Source: an uncultured Oscillospiraceae bacterium (lineage in GTDB: Bacteria; Bacillota; Clostridia; Oscillospirales; Oscillospiraceae). Taken from it: a DNA stretch of 64,000 nt. The position numbers and the translations under genes were made by a program. The notes beneath the pieces were generated by a model. The model was given only the letters and a program-made list of their open reading frames with translations, searched no databases and was not told the origin of the DNA. Within the stretch, counting starts at the first letter, position 1, and every line of letters begins with the position of its first letter. This document shows, piece by piece, positions 43,121 through 52,166 of the stretch. Where the stretch lies: NCBI GenBank assembly GCA_910587255.1, contig CAJUKT010000088.1, positions 13,100-77,099 on the forward strand, given 5' to 3'.

Positions 43121-44005
43121 ATGCGGGGACGGGTACAGTGGAGCGGGCCGGTGGGGACGCCGCGCAAAAGCGTCAAAACAATTGAAATGAGAATACCGCG
43201 CAATTCGAAGGCGGCGCCCCTGACGCCGGAGACAATGGACGGCTATTTGGAGCACCTGAGGACAAAGGGGCGGGCCCCGGGGACGATAGACAGCTACCGG
43301 CGGAAGCTGAAGCGGCTGTACCGGGAGCTGCCGGAGGACGGGAAGGTGATCCGACAGGGGACGCTGCGGCAGTGGCGGGAAAAGCTGGCGCAGGACGGGT
43401 GCACCCCGGCGGCGATCAACCAGTTTATGGTGGCGGCAAACGGGTATCTGGAGTATATGGGGGCGCGGGAGTTCCAGGTGGTGGACAAGCTGGACGCGGT
43501 GGCCGACCCGCAGCCGGAATTGACGCGGAGCGAATACCTGCGGCTGCTGTCCACGGCGCGGTCGCTGGAGCGGGAGCAGGTGTACCTGCTGGTGAAGCTG
43601 TTTGGGAACACGGACCTGCCGGTGCAGGAGCTGGAGAACGTGACGGTGGGGGCGGTGCAGGCGGGTATGCTGAGCGTGAGCTACAACTGCTCGAAGGAGA
43701 TCATCCGCTTTCCGGCGCCGCTGTGCCGGGAGCTGCTGGATTACGCGAAGCGCAGGGGGATTGTAAGCGGGCCGGTTTTTCTCACCCGGAACGGGCGGCC
43801 CATCGACCGCACCAACGTGACAGTATCCATCCGGCGGCTGTGCCGGGCGGCCCAGCTGCCGGAGGAAAAGGGCAGCCCCCGCTGCCTGCGCAAGCTGTAC
43901 CAGGCCACCCGGGAGGGCATTGAGCGCAACATCGCGCTACTGGTGGAGCAGGCCCAGGACAGGATGATGGAGGAGGAGCAGCTGTCCGTGGGGTGGGAAA
44001 AATAG
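43121..44005 (+). CDS. Tyrosine-recombinase-fold protein lacking catalytic residues
   Basis: A 294-aa protein with recombinase architecture: core-binding domain (DGYLEHLRTKGRAPGTIDSY, LKRLYRELPEDGKV) and a C-terminal fold aligning with the intact recombinase 4 kb upstream (SGPVFLTRNGRPIDRTNV). Where the active enzyme has TGIRVSE it has TDLPVQE, where it has HNLRH it has RCLRK, and there is no GHSS-like His and no Tyr at the end. Strand exchange is therefore unlikely. As the first gene of the glycan locus, behind its own promoter and dyad, it may act as a DNA-binding regulator or recombinase cofactor (inference). Ribosome site GGGAG. Confidence 0.8.
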   Translation: MRGRVQWSGPVGTPRKSVKTIEMRIPRNSKAAPLTPETMDGYLEHLRTKGRAPGTIDSYRRKLKRLYRELPEDGKVIRQGTLRQWREKLAQDGCTPAAINQFMVAANGYLEYMGAREFQVVDKLDAVADPQPELTRSEYLRLLSTARSLEREQVYLLVKLFGNTDLPVQELENVTVGAVQAGMLSVSYNCSKEIIRFPAPLCRELLDYAKRRGIVSGPVFLTRNGRPIDRTNVTVSIRRLCRAAQLPEEKGSPRCLRKLYQATREGIERNIALLVEQAQDRMMEEEQLSVGWEK

Positions 44006-44084
44006 GCTGAAGGAGAATGGCCCGGGACCGCGCGGCGGCCTTGGGGCGGGCGGAAGGCGCCGGGGAGGGGGCTCAGGTCCGGGG

Positions 44085-45209
44085 ATGGAAAAAATAAAAG
44101 TATGCTGTTTTTGCGAGAGATGGGAATCGGGCGGAATCGAATCCTTCCTGAGCAATGTGATCCACCGGCTGGACCTGGAAAGGGTGCAGGTGGATATCGC
44201 CGCGGCCTGCCTGGCCGGGAGCGTGTTCACCGAGCCGCTCCAACGCCTGGGGGTTCGGTTTTTCGAGCTGTCGGGCAGGCAGAGGAGCCTGGTGGAAAAC
44301 CACCGGCAGTTTCTGGCGCTGCTCCGGCGGGAGCGGTACCATGTGGTGCATCTGAACTTGTTCCAGGGGCTGGCGCTGGCCTATGCGGGGACGGCCCGGC
44401 GGGCGGGCGTGCCGGTGCGGATCGCCCACAGCCATAATACGGGGCTGCGGAAAAGCGGGACTAGGCCGCTGAAGCTGCTGGTTCACAACATGGCGAAGTA
44501 CATATTTGCCCGGGAGGCCACCGCGTTCTGGGCCTGCTCCAGGGAAGCGGCTGGGTTCCTCTTCCCCAAGGGGGCGCTGAACAGGCGGGGCTACCGGTTT
44601 ATCCCCAATGGGATTGAGGTGGAGCGCTTCCGCTTTGACCCGGCCGTCCGGGAGCAGGTCCGGGGGGAGCTGGGGGTTGAGGGGCAGTTTGTGATCGGGC
44701 ATGTGGGACGGCTGTGCGATCAGAAGAACCAGGACTTCCTGCTGGAGGTGTTTGCCCAGGTGAAGCGCCGCAGGCCGGAGAGCCGGCTGCTGCTGGTGGG
44801 CGAGGGGGAGCTGCTGGGGCGGCTGAAGGAGAAGGCCGGGGAGCTGGGCGTTGCGGAGAGCGTCATTTTTTACGGCCCTGCCTCCCGGGTGGAGCGCCTG
44901 CTGTGGGCCATGGACGTGTTTGCCTTCCCCAGCAGGTTTGAGGGGCTGGGGATCGCCGCAGTGGAAGCGCAGGCGTCGGGGACGCCTGTGGCGGCGTCGG
45001 AGTTTGTGCCGGACGAAGCGTGCGCCGGCCCGATATTCCGCAGGCTTTCCCTGGACGCGGGCACGTACGCGTGGGCGGACGCGCTGCTGGGCGCTTGCCG
45101 CCCGGCGGACAGGGCGTCCTGTGCGGACAGGGTGAAAGAGGCGGGGTTTGACATTTCCGGCGTGGCCCGGCAGCTGGAGGGCTGCTTTGTGAGCGGGGAA
45201 ATGCAGTAA
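44085..45209 (+). CDS. Glycosyltransferase family 4
   Basis: A 374-aa GT-B transferase. The N-terminal acceptor domain starts CFCERWESGGIESFLSNV. The donor domain has IPNGIEVERF, GHVGRLCDQKNQDFLLE, LLVGEGELL and the EX7E signature in PSRFEGLGIAAVEAQASG. Donors are usually nucleotide sugars; no transmembrane helix is seen, so it acts at the inner membrane face. It is the first enzyme gene of the locus, 79 nt after the recombinase-like protein, and follows a GGGGAGGGGG purine run. Confidence 0.92.
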   Translation: MEKIKVCCFCERWESGGIESFLSNVIHRLDLERVQVDIAAACLAGSVFTEPLQRLGVRFFELSGRQRSLVENHRQFLALLRRERYHVVHLNLFQGLALAYAGTARRAGVPVRIAHSHNTGLRKSGTRPLKLLVHNMAKYIFAREATAFWACSREAAGFLFPKGALNRRGYRFIPNGIEVERFRFDPAVREQVRGELGVEGQFVIGHVGRLCDQKNQDFLLEVFAQVKRRRPESRLLLVGEGELLGRLKEKAGELGVAESVIFYGPASRVERLLWAMDVFAFPSRFEGLGIAAVEAQASGTPVAASEFVPDEACAGPIFRRLSLDAGTYAWADALLGACRPADRASCADRVKEAGFDISGVARQLEGCFVSGEMQ

Positions 45210-45232
45210 ATAAAGAGGACGAGGGGAAAGGT

Positions 45233-45775
45233 ATGTCAAAACATCTGAAGCAGGTTAAGCGCCAGCTGTACAGGAACTTGATTTCGGCTTACCGCGGCTG
45301 GTGGGAATGGCACAAGATTGTCAAAGGCAAAGGGGTCGGGGACAATACCGCAGTGGTGCTGCTGCCCTCATGCGAGCGCGAGATCAACCACCTGGCGCTG
45401 CTGTACCTGGACAGTATGCTGAGCAGGCGCAAGTACAAAAACGCGGTTATCCTGACGCATGATCCGGCGGTGAAAAAGTGCGCGCAGCTGTTCTCGCCGA
45501 ACATACTGCGGGTGGTGTCCTTCAGCCGGAAAAAGGCGGAGCACCTGATGCAGTTTTACTGCTTATATGAGTTTGACAAGCGGTTTATTTGCGCCTCTCT
45601 GGATGAGCCCAACGGCCGGAATGGTTCGGCGTTGATCGGCAAGCGGGGGACGACGGTGGAGGAAATTTTTGTGATCGGCGTTTACCGCGTCTATCCGTTC
45701 CAGCGGCCGGAGGCCCCTGCCTATGAGGGGACGGATTCCGGCATCAAACTGTTTTTGGAGGGACGGCCCGAATGA
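45233..45775 (+). CDS. Unrecognised 180-aa glycan-locus protein
   Basis: A soluble protein with an alternating alpha/beta look: AVVLLPSCEREINHLALLYLD, KNAVILTHDPAVKKC, NILRVVSFSRKKAEHLMQFY and FICASLDEPNGRNGS. The SC..E region and hydrophobic strands suggest a Rossmann-like fold, but I recognise no family. It overlaps the following nucleotidyltransferase in ATGA and starts 23 nt after the GT4 gene, so it belongs to the operon and probably acts in the same pathway. Confidence 0.7.
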   Translation: MSKHLKQVKRQLYRNLISAYRGWWEWHKIVKGKGVGDNTAVVLLPSCEREINHLALLYLDSMLSRRKYKNAVILTHDPAVKKCAQLFSPNILRVVSFSRKKAEHLMQFYCLYEFDKRFICASLDEPNGRNGSALIGKRGTTVEEIFVIGVYRVYPFQRPEAPAYEGTDSGIKLFLEGRPE

Positions 45776-47274
45776 TTCCAAAGTATATCATTGTGCAGGC
45801 GGGCGGAAAGGGAACCCGCCTGGGGCACTTGACCAGAAATAAGCCGAAGGCGCTGGTGCCCGTAGACAATCTGCCCATGCTGTTCCACCTGTTCAGAAAG
45901 TACCCGGACAGCAGGTATATTGTCATCGGCGACTATAAATTCGATGTGCTGGAGCGCTATCTGGCGGAGTTTGCGCCGGTGGAGTACCAGCTGGTGTGCG
46001 CCAGCGGCAGCACGGGCACCTGCGCCGGACTGCGGCAGGCCCTTGACCGGGTTCCGGCGGCAGAGCCCTTCCTGCTGATTTGGTCGGATCTGATCCTGCC
46101 GGCGGAGTTTTCACTGCCGGACGAACCGGGCAATTACATAGGCATTGCCAAGGACTTCCCATGCCGCTGGAAGTATGAGGACGGCGCGTTCACGCAGGAG
46201 CGCTCGGATACGTTTGGCGTGGCGGGCGTCTTCTACTTCCGGGACAGGGCGTGCCTGGAGGATGTGCCCGCGCAGGGGGAATTTGTGCGGTGGCTGTCTG
46301 GCCAAGGGCAGCATTTTCACAGCCTCCCGCTGCGCCGTGTGAAGGAATACGGCCTTTTGGAGGAGTATGAAAAGCTGGAGACGGCCCGGTGCCGTCCCTT
46401 TAACCGCATCTATGAGGAGGACGGGCTCTTTGTAAAGGAGGCCCTTGACGCCCAAGGGGAGCAGCTGGCCCGCCGGGAGGCCGCGTGGTACCGGCGTGTG
46501 GCGGGCCAGGGGTTTGACAGCATCCCGCATGTGGCGTCCTACCAGCCGCTGAAAATGGAGTATATCCACGGGAAGCCTGTCTATGAGTACAAGGGCTTGT
46601 CAAAAGCGGAGAGGCTGGACATTTTGCGGCGCATTATAGAGTGCCTCAAGTCGGTGCAGGGGCTGGAGCAGGCGCCGGCCGACAGGTCCAGCTGCTGGGA
46701 TGCGTATGTTGGGAAGACCTTCCAGCGGCTGGAAAAGGTGGAAAAGCTGGCGCCCTTTGCTGCGGATGAAATAATTACCATCAACGGGCGCCGGTGCAGG
46801 AACATATTTGGCCGCAAGCAGGAGCTGGAATCGGCGCTGGAGGAGTACACTCCGGCGGTTTTCAAGCTGATCCATGGGGACTGTACGTTTTCCAACACCA
46901 TGCTGCGCGAGGACGGCTCCCCGGTGCTGATCGACCCAAGGGGTTACTTCGGGAAAACCGAACTTTACGGCGACCCGGCCTATGACTGGGCCAAGCTGTA
47001 CTATTCCATTGTGGGGAACTATGACCAGTTCAACCGAAAGCGGTTTGAGCTTGAAATCAAAGAGGACGGGGTTAAGCTGCAAATTGAGTCCAATGGGTGG
47101 GAGGACCTGGAGGAGGAATTTTTCGGGCTGCTCCAGGGCGAGGTGACGCGGCGGCAGATCAAGCTGCTGCACGCGATTATTTGGCTGTCCCTGACCACCT
47201 ATGCCTGGGAGAACTATGACTCCATCTGCGGTGCATTTTACAATGGCCTTTACTATCTGGAGGAAGCGCTATGA
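45772..47274 (+). CDS. Nucleotidyltransferase fused to an APH/choline-kinase-like phosphotransferase
   Basis: A 500-aa two-domain enzyme. Residues 1-~225 are a sugar-phosphate nucleotidyltransferase: QAGGKGTRLGHLTRNKPKAL and LIWSDLILP. Residues ~230-500 are a kinase fold: IHGDCTFSNTMLRED (catalytic HGD..N), VLIDPRGYFGKTELYGDP (metal site) and DWAKLYYSIVG. Such a pair could phosphorylate and then activate one substrate, as LicA and LicC do as separate proteins for choline. The actual substrate is unknown; sugar, polyol or amino-alcohol are all possible. ATGA and ATGA-like overlaps link it to both neighbours. Confidence 0.85.
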   Translation: MIPKYIIVQAGGKGTRLGHLTRNKPKALVPVDNLPMLFHLFRKYPDSRYIVIGDYKFDVLERYLAEFAPVEYQLVCASGSTGTCAGLRQALDRVPAAEPFLLIWSDLILPAEFSLPDEPGNYIGIAKDFPCRWKYEDGAFTQERSDTFGVAGVFYFRDRACLEDVPAQGEFVRWLSGQGQHFHSLPLRRVKEYGLLEEYEKLETARCRPFNRIYEEDGLFVKEALDAQGEQLARREAAWYRRVAGQGFDSIPHVASYQPLKMEYIHGKPVYEYKGLSKAERLDILRRIIECLKSVQGLEQAPADRSSCWDAYVGKTFQRLEKVEKLAPFAADEIITINGRRCRNIFGRKQELESALEEYTPAVFKLIHGDCTFSNTMLREDGSPVLIDPRGYFGKTELYGDPAYDWAKLYYSIVGNYDQFNRKRFELEIKEDGVKLQIESNGWEDLEEEFFGLLQGEVTRRQIKLLHAIIWLSLTTYAWENYDSICGAFYNGLYYLEEAL

Positions 47275-47855
47275 ATACATATTTTAATGAGACGATGCGG
47301 ATTCTCAGCCAGTCCGTGGAATCAATGGATATGGAGACGTTCGGGCGGCTGGCGGATGAGTGCTGCGGGGCGCTGGAGCGGGGCAGCAAAATCATTGTGA
47401 GCGGGCTGGGCAAGAATGTGCCCGTGTGCGACAAGTTTGTGGGCACGATGAATTCGCTGGGGATGAGGGCGGACTTCATGAACACCAACAGCGCTGTCCA
47501 TGGGGACCTGGGCATGGTGCGCGAGGGCGACCTTGTCATCATTCTCACCAAAAGCGGCGAAACGGTGGAATCGGTTTATCTGACCCAGCTGCTGAAGGCC
47601 CGCGGGGCGGATATGTGGCTGCTGTCGTTCCGGGAAAAGAGCACGCTGACGCGGGAGATCCCCAAGCATCTGATTTTGAATCTGGAGCATGAGGGGGACA
47701 TGTGGAATATCGTGCCGAGCAACTCCACCACGGTGAACCTGATTGTGCTCCAGGGGCTGGCCATTTCCCTGGCGCAGCGGATGGGGATCACGCTGGACCG
47801 GTTCAAGCAAAACCACCCGGGCGGCTTTATAGGGGAGCAGTTAAAAAATGCGTGA
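47271..47855 (+). CDS. SIS-domain phosphosugar isomerase (KdsD/GutQ-like)
   Basis: A 194-aa sugar isomerase domain protein. SIS features are KIIVSGLGKNVPVCDKF, FMNTNSAVHGDLGMV, VIILTKSGETVESVYL and the C-terminal KQNHPGGFIGEQL, as in arabinose-5-phosphate isomerases of the KdsD type without CBS domains. It would interconvert aldose and ketose phosphates for the nucleotide-sugar pathway. It overlaps the upstream fusion in ATGA and the downstream HAD gene by 8 nt. Confidence 0.85.
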   Translation: MNTYFNETMRILSQSVESMDMETFGRLADECCGALERGSKIIVSGLGKNVPVCDKFVGTMNSLGMRADFMNTNSAVHGDLGMVREGDLVIILTKSGETVESVYLTQLLKARGADMWLLSFREKSTLTREIPKHLILNLEHEGDMWNIVPSNSTTVNLIVLQGLAISLAQRMGITLDRFKQNHPGGFIGEQLKNA

Positions 47856-48225
47856 GGAAATCATGGTGTCCCCCCTGCCAAAGACCTGGATTCTGGATCT
47901 GGACGGAACGATTGTCAAGCATAACGGCTACAAGCTGGATGGATACGACAGCTTTTTGCCCGGGGCGGAGCAGTTTTTGCGGGATATCCCCCGGGAGGAC
48001 ATGGTGGTATTCCTCACCTCCCGGACAGAGGAGTACCGCAGCCTTACGGAGGGCTTTCTGCGGGCGCAGGGCGTGCGCTATGACGGCATCATCTTCGGCG
48101 CGCCTTATGGAGAGCGGATCCTGATTAACGACCGAAAGCCCTCCGGGCTGGCCATGGCCATTGCGGTCAACGCACAGCGGGACAGGTTTATGGACTTGGC
48201 TTTCGTGCGCAACGAGGCGCTGTGA
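47848..48225 (+). CDS. Small HAD-family phosphatase
   Basis: A 125-aa capsule-type HAD enzyme. The catalytic motif I is WILDLDGTIVKHNGY (nucleophile Asp), motif II VVFLTSRTEEY, and a late ILINDRKPSGLA region supplies the acidic motif. The size matches short capsule-locus phosphatases rather than full KdsC or GmhB. It probably removes a phosphate from the product of the SIS isomerase or kinase next to it. Start ATG 47848 overlaps the SIS gene; ATG 47863 (MVSPLPKTW) is an alternative. Confidence 0.8.
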   Translation: MREEIMVSPLPKTWILDLDGTIVKHNGYKLDGYDSFLPGAEQFLRDIPREDMVVFLTSRTEEYRSLTEGFLRAQGVRYDGIIFGAPYGERILINDRKPSGLAMAIAVNAQRDRFMDLAFVRNEAL

Positions 48226-48228
48226 GAG

Positions 48229-49263
48229 ATGCTGCGGAGGGTCAAGGAAGCGGTGAAGCGGATGCCGCTGCTGGCGATGACCGGGGTGTTCGTCCTCCGG
48301 GTGCTGCGGGGCTTTGATACATACAGGCGCATCCTGCAAGCGTGCCCGGCGCAAGAGGCTGGCAATATCTACTTCATGGATTACGACGGCTCAGGGGATA
48401 CGTACTTGACCTGCGGGTACCTGGCTTACAAGGGTATGATCGGGCCGAAGGACGCATTTGTTGGCTCCGGCGGGCTGTCGCTGAAAATCGGGAAGCTGTT
48501 TGGATTTGGACGCTTTGTGGCGGTGGAGCCCAAAGCGGCGCTGAACGTGCGCGTAATGGAGCGGTTTTTGGGGAAACGGCTGGAGCTGCGCCCGCTGCTC
48601 TATGAGTCGGAGTATTTGGAGTATTCCGGGATCCTTCGGTTTATGTCGGGGTACCGGGGACTGGACTTTATGTCCATGCTCAAGATCGGGATGGATATCA
48701 ACTGCGGATTGGACTATGAAGAGGGGACGTGGACACAGCCGGAGTTTCCCTGGACGCCCGAGGAGGTGGAGGAGATATTCCAGGTCCATGGCCTTCGCCC
48801 GGGGAAAACGGCCCTGATTGCGCCCTATGCCGGGAAAAACGATATGTGGGGAATCCCAGCCGGTTTTTATGAAAAGCTGGCGCAGCAGCTTCTTATGGAA
48901 GGCTTTACGGTGTGCACAAATTCTTATGATCCGCAAAGGGAGCCCGCAGTGCCGGGGACGGCCCCGATTCTGATCCCCCACCGCCTGATGAGGGCGTTCT
49001 GCGAAAAAGCGGGATGCTTTATTGGCCTGCGCAGCGGATTGTGCGACATTGTCTCTGCCGCGAAAGATTGCAAAAAAATTATTTTGTACGGCGAGATGAC
49101 GATTCCCTCGGCCTCCGCCTCCCATCAGGAATTCTTTTCACTGGACGCGATGGGACTGTGCGGCGATTGCCTGGAAGTGGCATATAAGAGCGGTCAAAAG
49201 GATGAAATCGTTTCGCAGCTCGTCAGTGCGGCCAAAGCGCATGCGGACCGTCTATGTATATAG
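48229..49263 (+). CDS. GT9-like glycosyltransferase domain protein
   Basis: A 344-aa protein resembling heptosyltransferase-type GT-B enzymes: IYFMDYDGSGDTYLTCGYLA at the N-terminal domain, LRPGKTALIAPYAGKN at the second domain, and VCTNSYDP followed later by AGCFIGLRSGLCDIVSAAKDCKK, equivalent to the donor site. The same domain recurs as the C-terminal part of the next two large proteins. This copy is stand-alone. The assignment to GT9 is by fold-like pattern and is tentative. Confidence 0.7.
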   Translation: MLRRVKEAVKRMPLLAMTGVFVLRVLRGFDTYRRILQACPAQEAGNIYFMDYDGSGDTYLTCGYLAYKGMIGPKDAFVGSGGLSLKIGKLFGFGRFVAVEPKAALNVRVMERFLGKRLELRPLLYESEYLEYSGILRFMSGYRGLDFMSMLKIGMDINCGLDYEEGTWTQPEFPWTPEEVEEIFQVHGLRPGKTALIAPYAGKNDMWGIPAGFYEKLAQQLLMEGFTVCTNSYDPQREPAVPGTAPILIPHRLMRAFCEKAGCFIGLRSGLCDIVSAAKDCKKIILYGEMTIPSASASHQEFFSLDAMGLCGDCLEVAYKSGQKDEIVSQLVSAAKAHADRLCI

Positions 49264-49379
49264 GGATTTGGGCGGGAAACCGAAGGAGACGTTGAAAAGC
49301 AGCGCCTTATCACCGGGCGGAAGCGGGGAGCTGTAGGCAAATGTTATCCGATTCTGTTTCAATGCGGAAGGAGAGCCTT

Positions 49380-52145
49380 ATGCGGATTGCAGTGATTGAA
49401 CAGGGGCACAGAGAGTATCTTTTGGACACGTTTGCCCGGCATCCAGATTTTGCGGCGGAGATAGTCTGCTTTGCCGAGGAGAAACCGTCGGCGCAATCGT
49501 ACCGGGAGTTCCCGGTCATCCCGCTTTCAGAGCTGAAAGGGTGCGGGTGCGACGCCGTTTTGGTTGCGGTCAGTCACAATCATCACTTGTCACGCCTGCT
49601 GACAAGGCTGCATGATGAAAAGGTGGCAAACGTCCACGTGCTTCGGCTGTTTGCGCTGGATACCCATGCGGATTTCATCGCCGGCGGGAAATTTGACCCG
49701 GCCTGTGTGGAGCAGATGCCCGGACAGGGGGAGAAGCCCTACTTGGTCCACCTGGAAACGCATGTGTGCGACCACTGCAATTTAAACTGCAAGGCCTGCA
49801 ATAATTTCTCCCCCTTTGTGACGGAGCCGGAGGTGGCGGATATCGCGCAGTTTGACGCAGACTTACGGCAGTTGGCCAAATTGTTTTCCAACATCGGGCG
49901 CTTTTTCCTGCTGGGCGGGGAGCCCCTTTTAGAGCCGGAGCGCTGCGGGGAAATGGCCGGAATTGTTCGCCGGTACTTCCCAGATACGGAGCTGCGGGTG
50001 CTGACCAATGCCCTGCTGGTACAGAAAATGACGCCGGAATTTTGGAGCTGCCTCCGGGAGAATGATGCGGTTGTGCACATTTCAGTGTACCCGCCGGTGT
50101 TGGAGCGGCTGGAAGAGATTGAAGCCACGCTTCGGGCCTATGGGGTGAAGTATCTCCTGGCAAGAAAGGTAGAGAGGTTTGTAAAGCGGCTGACATTGTA
50201 TCCCTTTGAGGACGCAGGGTTTAACAATGACAGGTGTGGGTCTGCGGGCTGCCATTACCTGCGGGGCGGGGGCTTGGCCAAGTGCCCGGATGGGATTCTG
50301 GTGGGGAATATGGCGCCTGCGCTGGGCTGTTCGCCCGAGGCGCTACGAGATGGGAAGGTAATCAATATTGCCCAGGAGGACGACGGATGGGAGGTCATCC
50401 GCCGCCTGGATTCCCCGTGTGATTTGTGCCGGCGATGCACCCACCGCCGGTTGGAGACGATCACGTGGGAGCCGGTGAAAGGCGCGGCGGACGCAGCAGA
50501 TTGGTTGATCGAAAACCGCCTTGAGTATGAGAATAGAAAGCTCAGCGGACAGCTCCGGGAAGCGGCTGAACAGAAGGAGAAGGCGGAGGCTGCGCTGCGG
50601 GATGCCGCCGGCAAGATGAACCAGCAGGAGGCCATGCTGCGGGATGCCGCCGGCAAGATGAATCAGCAGGAGGCCATGCTGCGGAATGCCTCCGACAGGG
50701 TGAGCAGGCAGGAGGAGGAGCTGCGCCGCGCCTACCATAAGGCAAACGAACAGGGCGAGGAGCTGCGCTGTGCCAGGCAAAGCGCCAAAGAATTGGAGGC
50801 GCAGTTACAGGAGGAGCGACTGGCGCTGTCGGCGGCGGAGCAAAACGTCTCTGAGCTGAAAAAAGCGGTGGCCGATGGGGAGCACAATTTAGAGATGAAG
50901 TTGGCCGAGCTTCAAAATACCCAGAAGGAGGCCCATAACTGGCGTACAAAGTTTGAGGGGACGAACGGCAGGCTGCGGGATAAGGAGCGGCAGTTTAATG
51001 CGCTGGACAAGGAATACCACGCGGTGCTCTCGTCTATGTCCTTTCGCCTGGGGCGTGCGCTGACATGGCTTCCACGTAAGGTGCGCGGCGGGATCGGCTG
51101 GCTGAAAGAAATTGGAAAAATCTGGGGGGGGGGGCAAAGCCTAGTTGAAAAACTAAAAAGCAAGATATTCCCAGAAAGCTTTTTAAAACTTAACCAAATC
51201 TTCAAGGAGACAGTACTAGTCGGCTTCAGAGAGTACTCCGAGATAATTAAAACCTATGGCGACGACGTTACAATTTTAGGCTGCGCACCTAAAGGAACCG
51301 GGGATTATTATATTTGCGGGCTGTATTTAGAGGCATGGCTGGAACGGAACAATGTCTCCAAGTATATGTTCCTGGTATCAGGAAGTGCGGAACAGCGCGT
51401 TGCAGAACTATTTCCTGCAATGAGAGGCCATCTGCACAAAATAATTGACACCTTCAATTTACGTAAGTTTCGGTCTTTTGTTGGCAGGGACAATCAGAAA
51501 TATATCTATTTGCATCATGCAAACCGATTTCTGCAGACTCCTTCCCTGAACATATCCAGTGGCAATATGATGGGCTATCGCGGTTTAAATATGGTTGACC
51601 TATACCTGTATTGTGGATTTGATTTGCCGGCAGATACACCAAAGACATATCCTGAGTTTGAAACAAACCAGCAGGCAATTGATAGCCTATTTACCGATAA
51701 CAGTTTGATTAAAGGAAAAACTGTTTTGCTGGCGCCATATTCAGTCGGATTAAGGAAATATCAGCTATCACCAGCGTTTTGGCAGCGCCTTGCCAAAGAG
51801 CTTGAGGGAAATGGATTTTCCGTGTGTACGAATTGCGCAGAGAACGAGGCACCTGTTGCGGGAACAAGACCCATTTTCTTGCCGTATGGACAGGTTGTAC
51901 CATTTTTAAATGCTGCCGGCTGTTTTGTAGGGCTTCGGAGCGGCCTGTGTGATGTCATCTCTGCCGCTGCCTGCAAAAAGATTATTATTCACATATATAA
52001 AGCGCAGTTTTGGCCTGCTGGAAATTCTATTGCATACACTGGCTTGTGCAATATGGGGCTATGTGATGATGCTGTTGAAATAGAGGCTAGGGAGGATCAA
52101 GAGGATGTTCTGTTGAGGGATGTAATATCTCACGCGTTGGAATAA
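49380..52145 (+). CDS. Radical SAM - coiled coil - GT9-like fusion protein
   Basis: A 921-aa three-part protein. A short N-terminal domain (IAVIEQGHREYLLDTF) precedes a radical SAM domain with CNLNCKAC (C133, C137, C140), GGEP at LLGGEPLLEPE and further cysteines at 286-353 (CGSAGC, CDLCRRC) that could hold auxiliary clusters. Residues ~387-547 are a coiled coil with 14-residue tandem repeats. The last ~325 residues are the GT9-like domain (LLAPYSVGLRKYQLS, VGLRSGLCDVISAA). Start ATG 49380 follows GGAAGGAGAG. A G11 run at 51124 sits at the join to the transferase, and GC content falls sharply there. Function unknown; coupled modification and glycosylation is possible. Confidence 0.85.
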   Translation: MRIAVIEQGHREYLLDTFARHPDFAAEIVCFAEEKPSAQSYREFPVIPLSELKGCGCDAVLVAVSHNHHLSRLLTRLHDEKVANVHVLRLFALDTHADFIAGGKFDPACVEQMPGQGEKPYLVHLETHVCDHCNLNCKACNNFSPFVTEPEVADIAQFDADLRQLAKLFSNIGRFFLLGGEPLLEPERCGEMAGIVRRYFPDTELRVLTNALLVQKMTPEFWSCLRENDAVVHISVYPPVLERLEEIEATLRAYGVKYLLARKVERFVKRLTLYPFEDAGFNNDRCGSAGCHYLRGGGLAKCPDGILVGNMAPALGCSPEALRDGKVINIAQEDDGWEVIRRLDSPCDLCRRCTHRRLETITWEPVKGAADAADWLIENRLEYENRKLSGQLREAAEQKEKAEAALRDAAGKMNQQEAMLRDAAGKMNQQEAMLRNASDRVSRQEEELRRAYHKANEQGEELRCARQSAKELEAQLQEERLALSAAEQNVSELKKAVADGEHNLEMKLAELQNTQKEAHNWRTKFEGTNGRLRDKERQFNALDKEYHAVLSSMSFRLGRALTWLPRKVRGGIGWLKEIGKIWGGGQSLVEKLKSKIFPESFLKLNQIFKETVLVGFREYSEIIKTYGDDVTILGCAPKGTGDYYICGLYLEAWLERNNVSKYMFLVSGSAEQRVAELFPAMRGHLHKIIDTFNLRKFRSFVGRDNQKYIYLHHANRFLQTPSLNISSGNMMGYRGLNMVDLYLYCGFDLPADTPKTYPEFETNQQAIDSLFTDNSLIKGKTVLLAPYSVGLRKYQLSPAFWQRLAKELEGNGFSVCTNCAENEAPVAGTRPIFLPYGQVVPFLNAAGCFVGLRSGLCDVISAAACKKIIIHIYKAQFWPAGNSIAYTGLCNMGLCDDAVEIEAREDQEDVLLRDVISHALE
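50595..50678 (+). repeat. 42-bp tandem repeat inside the radical SAM fusion
   Basis: Two nearly identical 42-bp units encode LRDAAGKMNQQEAM twice, followed by a degenerate third unit (LRNASDRVSRQEEE). The repeat extends the coiled coil by four heptads and could vary in copy number between strains. Confidence 0.9.
51124..51134 (+). repeat. G11 homopolymer, likely phase-variation tract
   Basis: Eleven consecutive G within the reading frame (IWGGGQS). One-base slippage would cut off the C-terminal GT9-like domain. The present length keeps the frame open. Confidence 0.9.
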
Positions 52146-52166
52146 AATCATGCGAGGATGATTTTT

